A stretch of 64,000 nucleotides of DNA from Cricetomys ansorgei (taxonomy: Eukaryota > Chordata > Mammalia > Rodentia > Nesomyidae): contig JAMJFZ010001657.1 in NCBI GenBank assembly GCA_026225945.1, forward strand, positions 3,768,501 through 3,832,500, read 5' to 3'. Shown here piece after piece: positions 1 to 11,044 of the stretch. Made by a program: the position numbers and the translations under genes. The first letter of the stretch is position 1. The number at the start of each line of letters is the position of its first letter. The notes beneath the pieces are model-generated. The model did no database searches. It had not been told where the DNA came from and saw only the letters and a list, made by a program, of their open reading frames with translations.

Positions 1-59
1 TCTTTGTGAGATGTGAGGCTGATCAGGAAACTGAAAATTAGAACCAATTTCATCCTACT

Positions 60-550
60 TAGAATGGCTGTCTAAAAAAACGAACAAAACAAAAAACAAA
101 TGACAAAAAATTGCTGGCAAAGATATGAGAAAGCAGGGTGTAAGCTGTCATAGCCACTGTGGGAGTCAGTGTGGACATTTCTCAAAACTGAAAAAGTAAA
201 AATTCTACATACAAAGATACACCACTCCAGGCACATCCACTTAACAGACTCTGTATCTACCAGAGAGACACTGCACACCTGCATTTATGGCTGTTCTTCT
301 CATAATAGCAAGGAAATGGGAACAACCTAGATATCCATCAACTAAAGAATGGATATTAAAATGTGGTGCAGATACAACATCATTTAGCCATAAAGAAGAA
401 TGAAGCTGTGAAATGTGAAAGAAATAAATGGATCTAGAAAGCATCATACTGAGTGAGGAGAGCCAGGCTCAGAAGGACAAGTGCCACATGCTCTTTATTT
501 GCAGATCCTGGCTTCTAATGGTTGTGTATGTGTATAAATGTGAGAGTGGG
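60..550 (+). mobile_element. L1 LINE 3' fragment (end of ORF2 and start of 3' UTR)
   Basis: The sequence follows the rodent L1 ORF2 tail closely: a stretch about cellular copies 'on the predicted path' of the RT C-terminus, then the block around GGATCTAGAAAGCATCATAC and CTGAGTGAGGAGAGCCAG that marks the last part of rodent ORF2. It is degraded and has no long open frame. It appears to be interrupted by a solo LTR at 551-867, with L1 3' UTR-like sequence resuming after it. The subfamily is not assigned. Confidence 0.75.
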
Positions 551-867
551 TGTTGTGAAGTTTATTTTTAGCTATGTATAAAATAACTGTTTTGTGCCCT
601 GTTGGGTGAGGAGCTCCCCAGATCTTGGTGTTTTGTACTGTCTGCAGGTGTTGGATTTATATGGGGGATGTTTGATTGCTAATGATCTGCATGTGCTAGC
701 AGTAGAACACCTAAGGAGTGCTGGATCAGTAGAAACACCTGAGCTCAGATGCTGAGTCTGGCACTTGCCGTGATGGTGGTTCCCGCTGCTGAGGTCTGGC
801 AAAGTTTGCACATGTGAGAATGCCTCCTTGTCCTTCTCTGTATGCTGAGCCACCATAGCAGCATACA
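551..867 (+). mobile_element. Solo LTR, 6-bp-TSD family, copy 1
   Basis: This copy starts TGTTGTGAAG and ends CA, and it aligns along its length with the copies at 7,019, 18,785 and (reverse) 21,495. Shared blocks include TTTATTTTTAGCTATG, GGTGTTGGATTTATATGG, AACACCTGAGCTCAGA and GATGGTGGTTCC. The flanking hexamers AGTGGG (545-550) and AATGAG (868-873) match at 4 of 6 bases, so the target duplication has decayed. No internal retroviral sequence is attached. A 6-bp duplication suggests a class II (ERVK-like) origin. Confidence 0.75.
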
Positions 868-1165
868 AATGAGTGTGTATAGAAGGAAGGGAAGCAGGAA
901 GGGCCCATGGGGCTGTTTAATGGAGGGAGTTGGAAGGATGATAGTACACGTGTAATATGGAAGTGGTAAGGGAATAGTGGGAGGTGGAAGGTACAGCTGG
1001 GATGAGAGAGTGAAAAGGTGGAGGGATTTGAGGGGTTGGGGGGGGCACAACTAAACAAAGCATGAGAGAACATGCTGGAAGTAAGACCTGTTACTTTGTA
1101 CACTAAAAAACAAAACAACACATAAACTTAAGTTAACGTGAATAAAACTTAAGACAAAAAAATGA
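868..1165 (+). mobile_element. L1 3' UTR-like continuation
   Basis: This purine-rich, G-rich stretch ends in an A-rich tail near 1,105-1,165, as rodent L1 3' UTRs do. It resembles the L1 3' end at 32,700-32,960. I read it as the second half of the L1 at 60-550, split by the LTR. It has no coding potential. Confidence 0.5.
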
Positions 1166-1891
1166 AAAGGAAGGTCATCCTCTACCCACCTTCCCTGCCT
1201 GATTCTGACACGGAATGTGCAGGTGACGTCAGTCTGCAGCTCCCTCCACTTGAACTCCAGTAGACCCGTGTGCTGAGAACAAAGCAACTCAAATCAAGAA
1301 ATGTGGCGACTGTAGAGCCCCCACAAGCTCAGCCCCAGACTGCCTGTCTCCAGGTCTGTTTAACAAGAAGAAGGATAAAATAAAACTCTATCCTAAGCCT
1401 GTGTTCGTTCCTTTCAGTTGGGGCCAAATGCAATTCCTAGCAATAAGGCACATTTATCTAAGAATCAGGGAACTTAAAAATAGCCTACTGCAAGGCAACA
1501 CCAAGGGGGTTAAATATGTAACCACCATTCCTTTAGGAACCCCAGACCGAGAACCTTCCAAGCCACCCGGGTGTCTTTAGTGAAGAAGGAACATGCAGGA
1601 AAACACAGTGGCAACTCAAAGCCCCTTTATAGCAAGATCACTCTTACCTGCATCCATGAAGTTAAACCATGTAAGTTTGTTCTCAGAAGCAGGCATACCC
1701 ATGAGAATAAAATGCCCATAAATTGAAATATAGTTGATAGTAAAAATCAAACTGTTATATTAGGTCAGTATAGTTTTATTCTCGACCAAAAACCTTAGAT
1801 AGAACAAATACAAAGTTAAAACATCATGGGGAAACACAGAACGCTGTAGAGCAAAACGAGAAAGTATCTAAATGGTTCACTGCTGTGGAGG
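1166..1891. other. Unassigned intergenic sequence
   Basis: I see no gene, strong repeat match or RNA structure here. It is moderately AT-rich and ends at a CTTTG microsatellite. Confidence 0.5.
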
Positions 1892-1922
1892 CTTTTGCTT
1901 TGCTTTGCTTTGCTTTGCTTTG
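1892..1922. repeat. (CTTTG)n pentanucleotide microsatellite
   Basis: About six uninterrupted TTTGC/CTTTG units are directly visible. Confidence 0.9.
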
Positions 1923-1962
1923 TTTTCACCAAGTACATAATCTTGCTTTTGGAGTAAAGATT

Positions 1963-2500
1963 TTTAAAGAGATAGAGTGTGAGATAGAGATAGAGTGAGA
2001 GATAGTGTGCTGGATAGTTTTATGTCAACTCGGCAAAAGCTAAAGTCTTCCAAGAAGAGGGAATCTCAATTAAGAAAAAGGCCTCCGTAAGATCAGGTTG
2101 TAGGCAAACCTGTAGGATATTTTCTCAATTAGCGATTGATGGGGGAGGATCAGTCCAGCCCACTGTGGGTGGTGCCAGGCCTGGGCTGGTTGTCCTTGGT
2201 TCTGTGAGAAAGCAGGCTGAGAAAGCCATGAGGAGCAAGCCAATAAGCAGCATCCCTCCACGGTCTCTGTATCATCTCCTGCTTCTGTGTTCCTGCTCTG
2301 TTTGTGTTCCTGTCCTGACTTCCTTCAGTGATGAACAGTGATCTGGAAGCCAAATAAACCCTTTCCTCCCCAGCTTGCATTTTGGTTATGGTGTTTCTTC
2401 AAGGCAATGAAAACTCTAAGACAGATAGACAGATAGAGGAGATGGAGTGAGAGATAGAAAGGAGAGAGAAGGATAAAGTTGGAGATAGAGAGTCTAATCA
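1963..2500. repeat. GATA/GAGA purine tract split by an LTR
   Basis: Imperfect GATAGA and GAGAGA runs flank the MaLR LTR on both sides (about 1,963-2,005 and 2,424-2,500). The LTR therefore landed inside a pre-existing simple repeat. Confidence 0.75.
2006..2423 (+). mobile_element. MaLR solo LTR, MT-type
   Basis: The element begins TGTGCTGGATAG and ends AAGACA. Its internal blocks are typical of rodent MT-type MaLR LTRs: TTTTATGTCAACT, TGTAGGCAAACCTGTAGG, GGGTGGTGCCA, a GCCAAATAAACCC polyadenylation region and a GGTGTTTCTTC tail. GATAG occurs immediately on both sides (2,001-2,005 and 2,424-2,428). That fits a 5-bp ERVL-type duplication, although the flanking tract is itself GATAG-rich. Confidence 0.85.
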
Positions 2501-2689
2501 ATCTACTTGACCTTTGTCTTAGTGTAAGCAATCACTTGGAACAACACCAGCTAATGCTTATTACTACCCTGTCATTTGTGAAGTATATAAATATTCTAAC
2601 TAAAGAATGTGAGAAATAAAAATCAAAGCTTTCCCCAAGAATAAGAAAGAACACTAGTCAGGCCAGCCCGTACGTCTTTTCTGCCTGGC

Positions 2690-2745
2690 TGGGGCGTAGC
2701 TCAGCTGGCACAGTGCCAGACCAGCATGAAGCTGGGGAAGAGGAG
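2690..2745 (+). repeat. tRNA-derived SINE head (ID/B4-like) fragment
   Basis: GGGGCGTAGCTCAGCTGGCA resembles an A-box-bearing ID/B4 SINE head. The B-box half is not clear, so this is not called a tRNA gene. Confidence 0.4.
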
Positions 2746-3109
2746 CACCTCTCCTGTATCTGGCATTAATGACATAATCTGGGGCTAGAGCAGAGGGACT
2801 CAGCTTTTCCAAAGAGGCCACAGACTGCCAGGGAACCAGCAGCCTCACCTCACCCCTTTTAATGCTGTTGCATGTCCTGGTGCATCAAGGCTACTGTTAC
2901 AGAGAACCTGGTTCAAGACAGAAATGCTATGCTTATTTAACCTCTTATTCCATGTTCCCAGCCAGGGTAGTTCAAGGAATGTAGCATGCGTGGAGGACAG
3001 CTGAAACTGTGCTGGGCATTTCTCGGTGCCAAGAAATGCTTGTAGATTTCTGCATAAAATAAGAAGCTGGATGGAAGAAAGGGTCAAAGCTTGAGAGACA
3101 GTATAGGAA
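2746..3109. other. Unassigned intergenic sequence
   Basis: No gene or clear repeat is recognised. Reverse-strand open frames across it lack any recognisable domain. Confidence 0.45.
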
Positions 3110-3111
3110 GA

Positions 3112-3151
3112 CAACACACACACACACACAAAGAGAGAGGGGGGGGGGAGA
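3112..3151. repeat. (CA)n-(GA)n-(G)n simple repeat
   Basis: An ACACAC run passes into AGAGAG and then a run of ten G. Confidence 0.9.
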
Positions 3152-3354
3152 ACACATAAGAAGATTCCTAGCTGTCTCCTGGAACTATAGGCAGAAGACA
3201 ATGGAAACCTTATGTCTCCAGTTAAAGACAAAGCATCAGTTCACAGAGGATTCAGAGTCACGATTTTGCAGACATTTGCTGAAGTTAGGTACCAAAGTAT
3301 TGAGACACTGCTTGCCATAAGTGACTAGTTCCTCCTAGTTTTGTCCCATACCTA

Positions 3355-3545
3355 CCTACCTTTCCTCCTTCTTTCCCTCCTTCCTTCCTTCCTTCCTTTC
3401 TTCTTGTATTTATTTTCTCTTCCTTTCCTCACTCTTTTCCTATCCCTTCCCCGCACTTCCTCCTCCTCCTTTCTTCGCTGATTTATTCTTTCTTTCATCT
3501 TTCCTTCCTTTTCTCGCTCACGCCCTCCTCCCCTTCTCCTTCACT
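3355..3545. repeat. Polypyrimidine tract with (CCTT)n
   Basis: About 190 bp are almost entirely C and T on the plus strand, including repeated CCTT units. Such a homopurine-homopyrimidine tract can form triplex DNA; that is inference. Confidence 0.85.
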
Positions 3546-3796
3546 TCAGCAAACAGTCATTGACAGTGCTCTACTGCCAGATACTCTTCTCAGCACCGGA
3601 AGTAGAAGAGTCCATCCTCTGCCTCCTAGGGCCTTACAATCCTCTTGCTATTAATAAATAGTAGAATTGTCACACAGGTCACAGAAGTAGATAGACAAGG
3701 AAGAACAGAGAACAGAATGTCTTTAAAATCTTCATAGCTGGAGAACCACTGAATCATAATCAAGCAAGTGGTAGAGAAGTCCAAGAGACAGACATG
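3546..3796. other. Ancient-repeat-like intergenic sequence
   Basis: The motif series around 3,580-3,640 (TACTGCCAGATACTCTT, GGGCCTTACAATCC) recalls a common mammalian-wide repeat, but I cannot assign a family. No gene is seen. Confidence 0.35.
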
Positions 3797-4230
3797 TTCC
3801 CCAGACTTAATCAAGATGTGCTAATATGAGAGAAGACCAGAGTGGGGAGCAGGTACAAGGGTAAGTTTATTGAGCTTCAAAGCAAAGAGCCCTGTCCTTC
3901 TTGAATAGCCCAGAAAAAAGCTGGACTCCACTCAGCAAGAGGGGCAGGGGGCTTATGTCTCGGGTATAAGGCATGGGAGCCTCCCCTGGCCAAGGACCAT
4001 GGATACACAGCTGGTATTTCTGACTCTACTCAGAACTTAGCTGAGACCAAGCAGAATGAGCTGGTGCTATGAACAACTGCACTAGGATTTCTACCCTCAG
4101 ATGGTAAGGTATCTAAACAAGAGTTAAGTCCACAGTTGTCTATCCTGTCTACTGAATCTGAAGGCTTAGATGCATACTTCTGTAGCCACAAATTTCTTCT
4201 ATCTAAAATAAGAAGTTAATTCTTAAAAAC
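3797..4230 (-). mobile_element. LTR-like element (probable ERV LTR)
   Basis: Read on the minus strand, this has an LTR-like 3' part: a CAATAAAC polyadenylation signal at 3,866-3,871 followed by a CT-rich U5-like stretch. A TATA-like GTATAAGG lies about 100 bp away near 3,964, but it is oriented on the plus strand. The ends and target duplication are not resolved. It could instead be another kind of decayed retroelement. Confidence 0.45.
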
Positions 4231-4460
4231 ATCCCCTCAGCTGTTACCCGTTTTCTTCTCCCTCCCTGGACAAATTTCGAGGACATTTTCTATCCGTATC
4301 TCGCTGTTTCACTTTCTTCCTTCTCACACCTCACCCCACTTCAGACAGCTCCCCCATCATACCAAACTACGCTCCTAAATACAGTGGGTGTTTTGGGGCA
4401 TTTCCAGGCTTTGTTGGATCTGTAAACACATCTGTGCTTTCTCCTTCCCTAAACACCCGC
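4231..4460. other. Unassigned intergenic sequence
   Basis: Pyrimidine-rich and without recognisable features. Confidence 0.4.
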
Positions 4461-4465
4461 TTGCT

Positions 4466-4806
4466 TCGTGCTGCGGTTTTAATGTGACCCTCGAAGTTCA
4501 TGTGCTGGCAACCTAATCCTCAGTGCAACAGTATGAGAGCAGGGACCTCTGAGAGATGGGCAGATGCCTCTGCTGTGAGGCAGGCTAAATGTTGATGAAG
4601 TGGGCTCTGGAGAAAAGGTTGAGTGCATACCCTTACCCCGGCAGGCCCCGGGCACCTGTCCTTTTATCCCCCTGCCACGGGATGACACACAGCAAGACCC
4701 TCATCTGATGTAGTTCCTCAGCCTCTGCAACTATGAGCTGTGTAAATGTCTGTTTATAAATTACGCACGTTGGCAGATTGCTTACAGTAGCAAAAAGAGG
4801 ACTAAG
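4466..4806 (+). mobile_element. MaLR LTR, MST/MLT1-like
   Basis: The order of blocks matches MST-type LTRs: a GGTTTTAATGTGACCC start, AAGTTCATGTGCTGGC, GGGACCTCTGAGAG, GATGAAGTGGGCTC, GCAAGACCCTCATCTGATG, a TATAAATTACGCA segment and a GAGGACTAAG end. It is old and diverged. Confidence 0.7.
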
Positions 4807-4829
4807 CCATCTGCCCCCACGGTATCATA

Positions 4830-5175
4830 CTCTCCGGGCCCTCCCATGGCTCCGCTTTCACAATTGCTTTTGTAGGCTCAACTTTAACTTAGTCATTAAA
4901 TACCAGCACTCTTTAGAACTCTACTCTCAACACTCTTCCCATTCTGGCCTTCCTTCCCGCATGTTTTCATCCATGACTGTGGCCTGATGACATCCGTGAA
5001 TCATGGCTCCCGGCTCACCCTCCAGAGCTTCTTCCTCTGAACTTTGACAAATACTATTTTAACATCCCCACTTAGATGTTAAAGGATACCTGCGTGTAAA
5101 GGACACCAAACATGTTTAAGGTCAAAGCTTAGTCTTCTGTCTGTCCTAAACTGCTCATCTTACAGAGTCCCCATA
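4830..5175 (+). mobile_element. L2 LINE 3' fragment
   Basis: The segment TTTTAACATCCCCACTTAGA, the TCTTCCTCTGAACTTTG block and the later CCTAAACTGCTCATCTT block run in the same order as the L2 3' region. It is heavily diverged. Confidence 0.5.
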
Positions 5176-5194
5176 CTAATCAAGGGCACCGTAC

Positions 5195-5585
5195 TCACTA
5201 GGTTTTTTGTCAGCTGGACACAACCCAGACTCATCTCGGAAGAGAAAGTTCAACTGAGAAAATGTCTTCATCAGATTGGCCTGTAGGCAAGCCTGTGGGG
5301 CATTTTCTATTAATGATTGATGTGGGAGAGCTTAGCCAACACTGAGTGGTGCTACCTGTGGGCAGGTGGTCATGGGTGGTACAAGAAAGCAGACTGAGCA
5401 AACCAAGCAAGCAGCACTCCTCCATGGCCTCTGTATCAGTTCCATTCCTGCCTCCAGGTTTCTGCCGAGTTCCTGTCCTGATTTCCCTGAATGATGGCTA
5501 CCAACTGTAAACTGAAATAAACTTTTTCCTCCCCAAGTTGCTTTGGGTCATGATGTTTTATCACACCAATAGAAATCTTAAGACA
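5195..5585 (+). mobile_element. MaLR solo LTR, MT-type
   Basis: It is colinear with the LTR at 2,006: GAGAAAATGTCTTCATCAGA, TGTAGGCAAGCCTGTGGG, TTAATGATTGATG, AGCAGCACTCCTCCATGGCC, GAAATAAAC and a TAAGACA end. The 5' edge is blurred. Confidence 0.8.
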
Positions 5586-5640
5586 GGCACATACCTCTCC
5601 TTCATTCCATACCACTCAGTTAGCTTTGGGTCAAACTGTT

Positions 5641-5850
5641 CTCCTCTCTCTCTCTCTCTCTCTCACTCTCTCTCTCTCTCTCTCAGAAAGTTCATGGAGC
5701 CCACTCTGACCTTAGATTTGCTATGAAGCCAAGGATTACAGGCATCCACTACTACGCTAGTTTTATGCAGTTCTGGAATCCAGCCTGGGGTTCATATACA
5801 GAGGCAAGCATTCAATTGACTGAGCTACAGTCCCAGCCTCCACAGGCCTT
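5641..5850 (-). repeat. (TC)n microsatellite joined to a B4-type SINE
   Basis: A CT dinucleotide run (5,641-5,685) is followed by sequence matching the reverse complement of a B4-type SINE: GATTACAGGCATCCACTAC, then the ID-like end with TTGACTGAGCTACAGTCCCA. Confidence 0.65.
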
Positions 5851-6084
5851 CTCCTCATCCATCAGATGGACTCTGCTTGCCTTCTCCAAAAGCGATGATA
5901 TTCTCTCTTGCTCCCTTTCCCTGAGATGAGTTAACTTCTTTAACATTACTTTACAGGTTTTCCTGGCACTGTTAGGCTCACCTGATCTCTGCTGTCATGA
6001 AACCATACCCTCTTGCTTCGTGTAATTGTTGTGCATTCCTCAATCAGTGTGGACTCCTTTGGGCTACAAGGCATCACATGAAGG
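5851..6084. other. Unassigned intergenic sequence
   Basis: No feature is recognised. Confidence 0.4.
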
Positions 6085-6425
6085 AGTGCATATGAGATGG
6101 CTCAGTGGGTAGAGTACGTGTTGCACAAGTATGAAGACCAGAGTTCAGGTCCCCAGCATCCATGTAAATGCTGGGTGGTTGTGGGCCCCAGAGGGTAATC
6201 CCAGCACAAGAGAGACAGAGATGGAAGATTCCTGGAGCAAAATGGCTTGGTAGATTGGCTATGTAAGGAGCACTGGGTTCAAGTGAGAGGCAGAACCTAA
6301 CATATAAGGCAGAAGACAATTGAGAAAGATGCTGAATATCAACCTCTGGCCTCCACGTGTACATACACATGTGTGCATATGCACCCAACACATTCATGCA
6401 TGTACAACACACACGTACACACACA
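6085..6425 (+). repeat. B2/B3-type SINE with CA-rich tail
   Basis: The tRNA-derived head (GAGATGGCTCAGTGGGTAGA) is followed by the B-box part (AGAGTTCAGGTCCCCAGCA), a body and a tail of mixed TACACAC units. Confidence 0.75.
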
Positions 6426-6429
6426 GAAA

Positions 6430-6860
6430 GGCTTGTGTACTGTCTATTTTTAACTCCATTTTACCCTCTGACCAACTTTTTAAAAAAAGAATAAATGAAT
6501 TCATCAACAAAAAGAGAGCTGCTTGCCCGTACCAAGTTGGACAACTTTACTTTTTATTTATAGTGTTTTCACAGACTGACTTTTTTATATTTATGAAATC
6601 TAATGTATCTATCTTTCTGACTTTAGGGCCATTTTTAGAATGGCCTTTGTCACCCTGAGATTACATAAATATTCACCCAAACTTCCCCCGGTACTTTTAT
6701 GGTTTCCTCCGCAAGATTTAATTCTTAAATCCATCTGGAATGTATTTCTGAAGAAAGTGAAATAGTGCCAGCTCTTTTGCCTGAGAGCCAATCTTTTCTA
6801 AGTTGGAAACTTTAGCTATATCCAGTGGTGTGCTGTCATTAAAGATAACAAGACTTGGGA
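6430..6860 (-). mobile_element. Ancient L1 (L1M) fragment
   Basis: AAATCTAATGTATCTATC and TTAAATCCATCTGGAATG match the reverse strand of old mammalian L1 ORF2 sequence. It is strongly decayed. Confidence 0.5.
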
Positions 6861-7018
6861 TCCACAGTTCTGCTCCACTCAACTGTGCAAGGTTTAGAAA
6901 ATCAACTTTCAGAGAATTGTTCAAAGCAATTTATGGGAAGTGGACTCAGTGAAGATAGTGTTCAAGAGAGTCCTCATGAACAAGGCCCTCAAAGAGGCAG
7001 GACAGAAGGACAGCCTGG

Positions 7019-7339
7019 TGTTGTAGAAGTTTGTTTTTAATTATGTATAAAATAACCATTTTATGCACGGTTGGGTAAGGGGTTGCCTAGGTCCTGGCAT
7101 TTTGTATTGTTTGCAGCTGTAGGATTTATGTGGGGAGGTGTTTGATTGCTAATGATCTGCATGTCTGAGGAGTTCTGAATCAATAAAAACACCTGAGCTC
7201 AGACACTCTGGGTTCCACTGTCGAGTCTGACGTTGGCCATGATGGTGGTTCCCTTTGCTGAGGTCTGGCGAGGCTTGTACATATGAATATGCCTCCTTGT
7301 CCTTCTTGGGTAAGTCTACATAGTAGGTATACAGCTACA
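7019..7339 (+). mobile_element. Solo LTR, 6-bp-TSD family, copy 2
   Basis: A complete 321-bp LTR from TGTTGTAGAAG to AGCTACA, flanked by perfect 6-bp duplications GCCTGG at 7,013-7,018 and 7,340-7,345. Shared landmarks with the other copies include TTTTTAATTATG, GGCATTTTGTATTG, TCAATAAAAACACC (a polyadenylation-type AATAAA), GATGGTGGTTCC and GAATATGCCTCCTTG. No internal retroviral sequence is present, so this is a solo LTR left by recombination. Confidence 0.9.
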
Positions 7340-7345
7340 GCCTGG

Positions 7346-7955
7346 TGGCTTAGAACACTGGCCTAGGCCAGAATAGCAAACTACCCATCACTTACTTCTC
7401 TGTAAAATCAGGTCCAAGTGGTATTCTTCTCTGTATGACTTATCATGAAAGTTAAATAAATGATTAACTGCAGAGCACTGATACCGGCATCTGAATCCAC
7501 AAGGTGGGAATAAACAATAATTCTTAAGAAAGGGATTTCCTTTTTTTTAAAAACGAGCACTAGCAGGTAAAGTAAAGGGAGAGTGGGGAGAAGCCTGATG
7601 ACTGACAGCATCATCTCAGGGGCTCTGCTAGATCTAATGTATTTTGGCTCTTGAAAATGAGTTGCCTGCGGTCAGTTCTTAACCCAGAAAGAGGCACTGC
7701 TATGTTTTCCAGTGTCATGGAAGTGATTTTTACTAAACCCTGTGGTGGACTACATTGGGATATATGTGTGTAGGCATGTGTGACTGCCTCCCTGATTCCT
7801 CCACAATGATAGTTTCCTTGGAGGAAGGATACAAGCTAGTCTTGTCAACTGGTAGTCATAGGTTCCTTCTCTGATGGCGAAGAGTCATAGGGAGATGGGT
7901 GTGTGGAGGAATTCACACACATCAAGATGGTGGGTATGGTTGAGGAATCCACGTG
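7346..7955. other. Unassigned intergenic sequence
   Basis: About 600 bp with no gene and no repeat I can name. Confidence 0.45.
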
Positions 7956-7959
7956 TCCA

Positions 7960-7970
7960 TGTTTGTTGAG

Positions 7971-8005
<35 letters not shown>

Positions 8006-8300
8006 CATACATATGGAGGCTGGAGGACAACCTCAAGGTGCATCTTGTGTTGGGATATGATGTTGAGGCAGGGTCTCTCATTGGCCTGGAGTTCACCATG
8101 TAGGCTAGTCTGGCTGGTCACCAAGCCCAGGGATCTTCCTGCCTCTACTTTCTGAGTGCTGGTTTTATAAGTACTAGTGATCATGCCTTATTTTATTTAA
8201 TGTTTTGCTTTTTGTTTGTTTTCTTTCTCTTTACATAGATGATGGAGTACCGACCTCAGGCCTCTGTGTTTCCAAGGCACTCACTTCACTGGCTGACCAG
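7960..8300 (-). repeat. B3-type SINE (reverse) with (GT)n tail
   Basis: A GTGTGT run (7,972-8,003) is the SINE tail. It is followed by GGAGGCTGGAGGACAACCTC, the GGTCTCTCATTGGCCTGGAG block, and a decayed head near 8,230-8,290. Confidence 0.7.
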
Positions 8301-8479
8301 TCACCCAGTCATGAAATTTACTTTAAAATTTACTTAAAATTTCAATGATAATATTTTTTGAGAATAAGCGATAAAAGTGTCACATGACCTATAAGAAGTG
8401 GAAGGAAAGAAAAGTTACCTCATGAACCAATCTTGATGAATCTCTTCATTTTCAGCTTCGCCCCTTAAATACCCAAGAA

Positions 8480-8840
8480 TCTGTATGTGCTTTAACTCAG
8501 AATTGTCTCACAGAATAATAAACACTAACTCTCGTTTCCCTCTCTTCCTTCCCTGCTGTGTTCCTAGATCACAGGCTCCGAAATGGCTTAGCCATTCCAC
8601 CCGCCAAGAACGGGCAGGGCCAGCCGCTATGCGGTGTCCGGAAACTGCGCCAGTGGTGGATGGAATCTGCTTGCTTTCATTGGTTACACCGAGGCACCTG
8701 TTGCTTGCTCCACGCAGAACACTCGCTTTTCTAGACTCGCTCATCTCTGTTTGTCACGTGACTGGATAGTGTTCATTGTTCAACTAAGGATGAAATAAAC
8801 CTGTGTTCTTGTTTTGTTCTGAGAAGCGAAATATTTTGAC
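8480..8840 (+). other. CpG-enriched LTR-like or promoter-like segment
   Basis: The local CpG density (roughly 8,578-8,762) stands out from its CpG-poor surroundings. On the plus strand there is an inverted CCAAT (ATTGG, 8,679-8,683), a perfect palindromic E-box GTCACGTGAC (8,753-8,762) and AATAAA at 8,794-8,799 followed by a GT-rich stretch. This order suits an LTR or a small regulatory element. A 94-codon open frame (8,485-8,769) has no recognisable domain. Confidence 0.35.
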
Positions 8841-9284
8841 TTTCTGACATATTCACTGTCAAGGCAGCAGCATTGCCAGCTGACAAGCTCCAACAGAGAA
8901 TTCAAATGCCGGCTTGCAATCAGTGATCATAAATAGGGTTTAGTCATTTAAGTCTATTAAACCATAAGATGATATGTCATTTTCCCATGAGTAGTTATTG
9001 GATACTTGAAAATAGATATGTTTCCCCTACCTACACATCAGGCTGAAGACATCTTGGGCTCCTGCCCCAGCCTCCGTCAGTAAGTTAGGTGAAAGAGATT
9101 GGAGTTGGGAGTGGGGACAGTATGCACAGTCAGTCCTTCGGATATCTGGGGTTCCAATCTATGGTTTCCTTGTTATTAATTCCTAATATAATGAGTGTTT
9201 GCATAGCATTCAGATTTGTTACGTATATGATTTATTTATTTCCGTTCTAATTTTTATTATTTCCGTTCTAATCAGAACTAGTTT
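8841..9284. other. Unassigned intergenic sequence
   Basis: No feature is recognised. Confidence 0.4.
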
Positions 9285-9530
9285 ATTTGCTTGCTTATTT
9301 GTTTGGGTGTATTGCTTGTGTGTGTTCATGTGTATGGAGGTCAAAAGACAACCTCGGGTGTTGGACCCACTTCCAGCTTGTTTGAGGTAGGGTCTCATAG
9401 CTCAGTATGGCAGCCTGGCTGGCCAGGGAACTTTGGAGGATTTTCTCATCTCCACCTCCCATTCTCCTGTAGGAGTGCTAAGATTGCAGACTGGCTACCA
9501 TGCCACTGATCCATCTCCCCAGTCCAAAGG
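9285..9530 (-). repeat. B3-type SINE (reverse)
   Basis: ATGGAGGTCAAAAGACAACC, GTAGGGTCTCATAGC, GGCTGGCCAGGGAACTTTGG and a terminal CTGATCCATCTCCCCAGTCC correspond to the reverse complement of a tRNA-derived SINE. Confidence 0.7.
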
Positions 9531-9859
9531 TGTGCGGTTTCCAAAGCCCCCCACCCCAGCTCTGTTTTCTGCCTGATACCTTGGGTTACTTGGCTTCTAG
9601 AGGAGCCCAGCACATCTACTTGTGCTCAGCAGCCCAGCTGTCTCCATCTCTCCTGGCTTTGACTACTTCAGCCAGGTCTTGGGTTCTTCTGTTCCTACTT
9701 CTAGATGGATAGTTTCAGCCAATATTCAGCTCTTTAGTGAGATTCCTTACAACAAGTTCAAAGGCAGGACAGAAACGTCCCTTTTGCACTTTAAGTCAAG
9801 CCAGTTTCCAGTGTAGGGTTGTCAGTATCAAAGCTGTAGATTCCTTGGAGGGTCAGAAG
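9531..9859. other. Unassigned intergenic sequence
   Basis: No feature is recognised; short open frames overlap it on several strands. Confidence 0.4.
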
Positions 9860-10185
9860 CCTGAAAGTTGGGAAAGAGCTTGTCATGCAAACACAAAGGC
9901 CCAAATTCAGATCCCTACACCCACAGAGCCCCAACACTGCAGAGGCAGACAGAAGGATTCCTGGAGCTTGCTGGCCAGCCAGGGTAGATGAGTCCATGAG
10001 CTCCGGGTTCACTGAGAGACCCTGCTACAAAACATAAGTGGAGATGATCGATTAAGGAAAACACCAGATTAAGGAAGTCTCTATACACAAGCACGCATGC
10101 AACCTTCATGCATTTAACCTTCACATATTTATATACATATCACAGACTTATTTCTACATACTCTCTCTCTCCCACACACACATCA

Positions 10186-10240
<55 letters not shown>
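9860..10240 (+). repeat. B3-type SINE with long (CA)n tail
   Basis: The SINE body contains GGGAAAGAGCTTGTCATGCA, CTGGAGCTTGCTGGCCAGCC and TCACTGAGAGACCCTG. It runs into a CA repeat at 10,161-10,238. Confidence 0.75.
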
Positions 10241-11040
10241 TGCGCACAGCACACCTGGCACATTGATTCCCAGATCTTAAGCTGTGTCTTTTCCCCACCT
10301 TCTGAAAGCCAGAGCAGGAAAGTGGAGATGAATTGGGGACTCCTGCTCTGCTGTTTACAGGATCCAGGGGCTGTGAGGCTCTAGGCCATGTGGTAGGATA
10401 TTCGTGCTAAAGGTAATGACCATGCAACCACAGCTTCTTTCTTTGGCACGGGTGAGAGCACTGCTCCAATCCAATCTGACTTTAGCTGGCGTCTCGGCAT
10501 CTACTACATGAAACAGCAAAATGTCAAATGTTATTCCACTTCAACATCTCCTTGAGACGGAGGTGAAAATCGGCTTCTGTGCCAGGAGTACTCAGTCATG
10601 AGGGAGGAGCAAGAACAGCAGTATCTGCTCACAGAAAGCCCAAGACATTCCTTTCCTTTCATTGTTGTTCGCTTCTTGAGGATTGCAGGTGGTTGTTTTT
10701 TTTCTCCCTTTGCTTTTCTGCAAAACAAAATTCTCAGATGAAATCTTATTACTTTTCTGGCATTGAGAAAATGAGTCACCTTCTTCCTGGAGAACAGACC
10801 TTTGCCATATAGTGTGTCATGTCAGAATTTGATGGCTTCTCTGAAGTCATCAGACACTGTCAACTGAGTGGATAGGATTGGTGTGTGATCTTACAAGCTG
10901 GCAAACTTGTGCCATGAGGCAACATGATCAACCTAGACGGGAACAGGCGCGATTTACTATTTTTATTACTTTCTTATTTAATTGGGGACACTGTTCATTT
11001 TCTTGGAAGCAGGGCCTGTTTACACTGACAGTTATATTAA
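10241..11040. other. Unassigned intergenic sequence
   Basis: About 800 bp without a recognisable gene or repeat. Overlapping 77- and 82-codon frames on opposite strands look fortuitous. Confidence 0.45.
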
Positions 11041-11044
11041 TGTC

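Noticed and set aside
2690..2745. tRNA gene
   Set aside because: Only an A-box-like SINE head is present; no full cloverleaf or B box. The same applies to the other SINE heads in the window.
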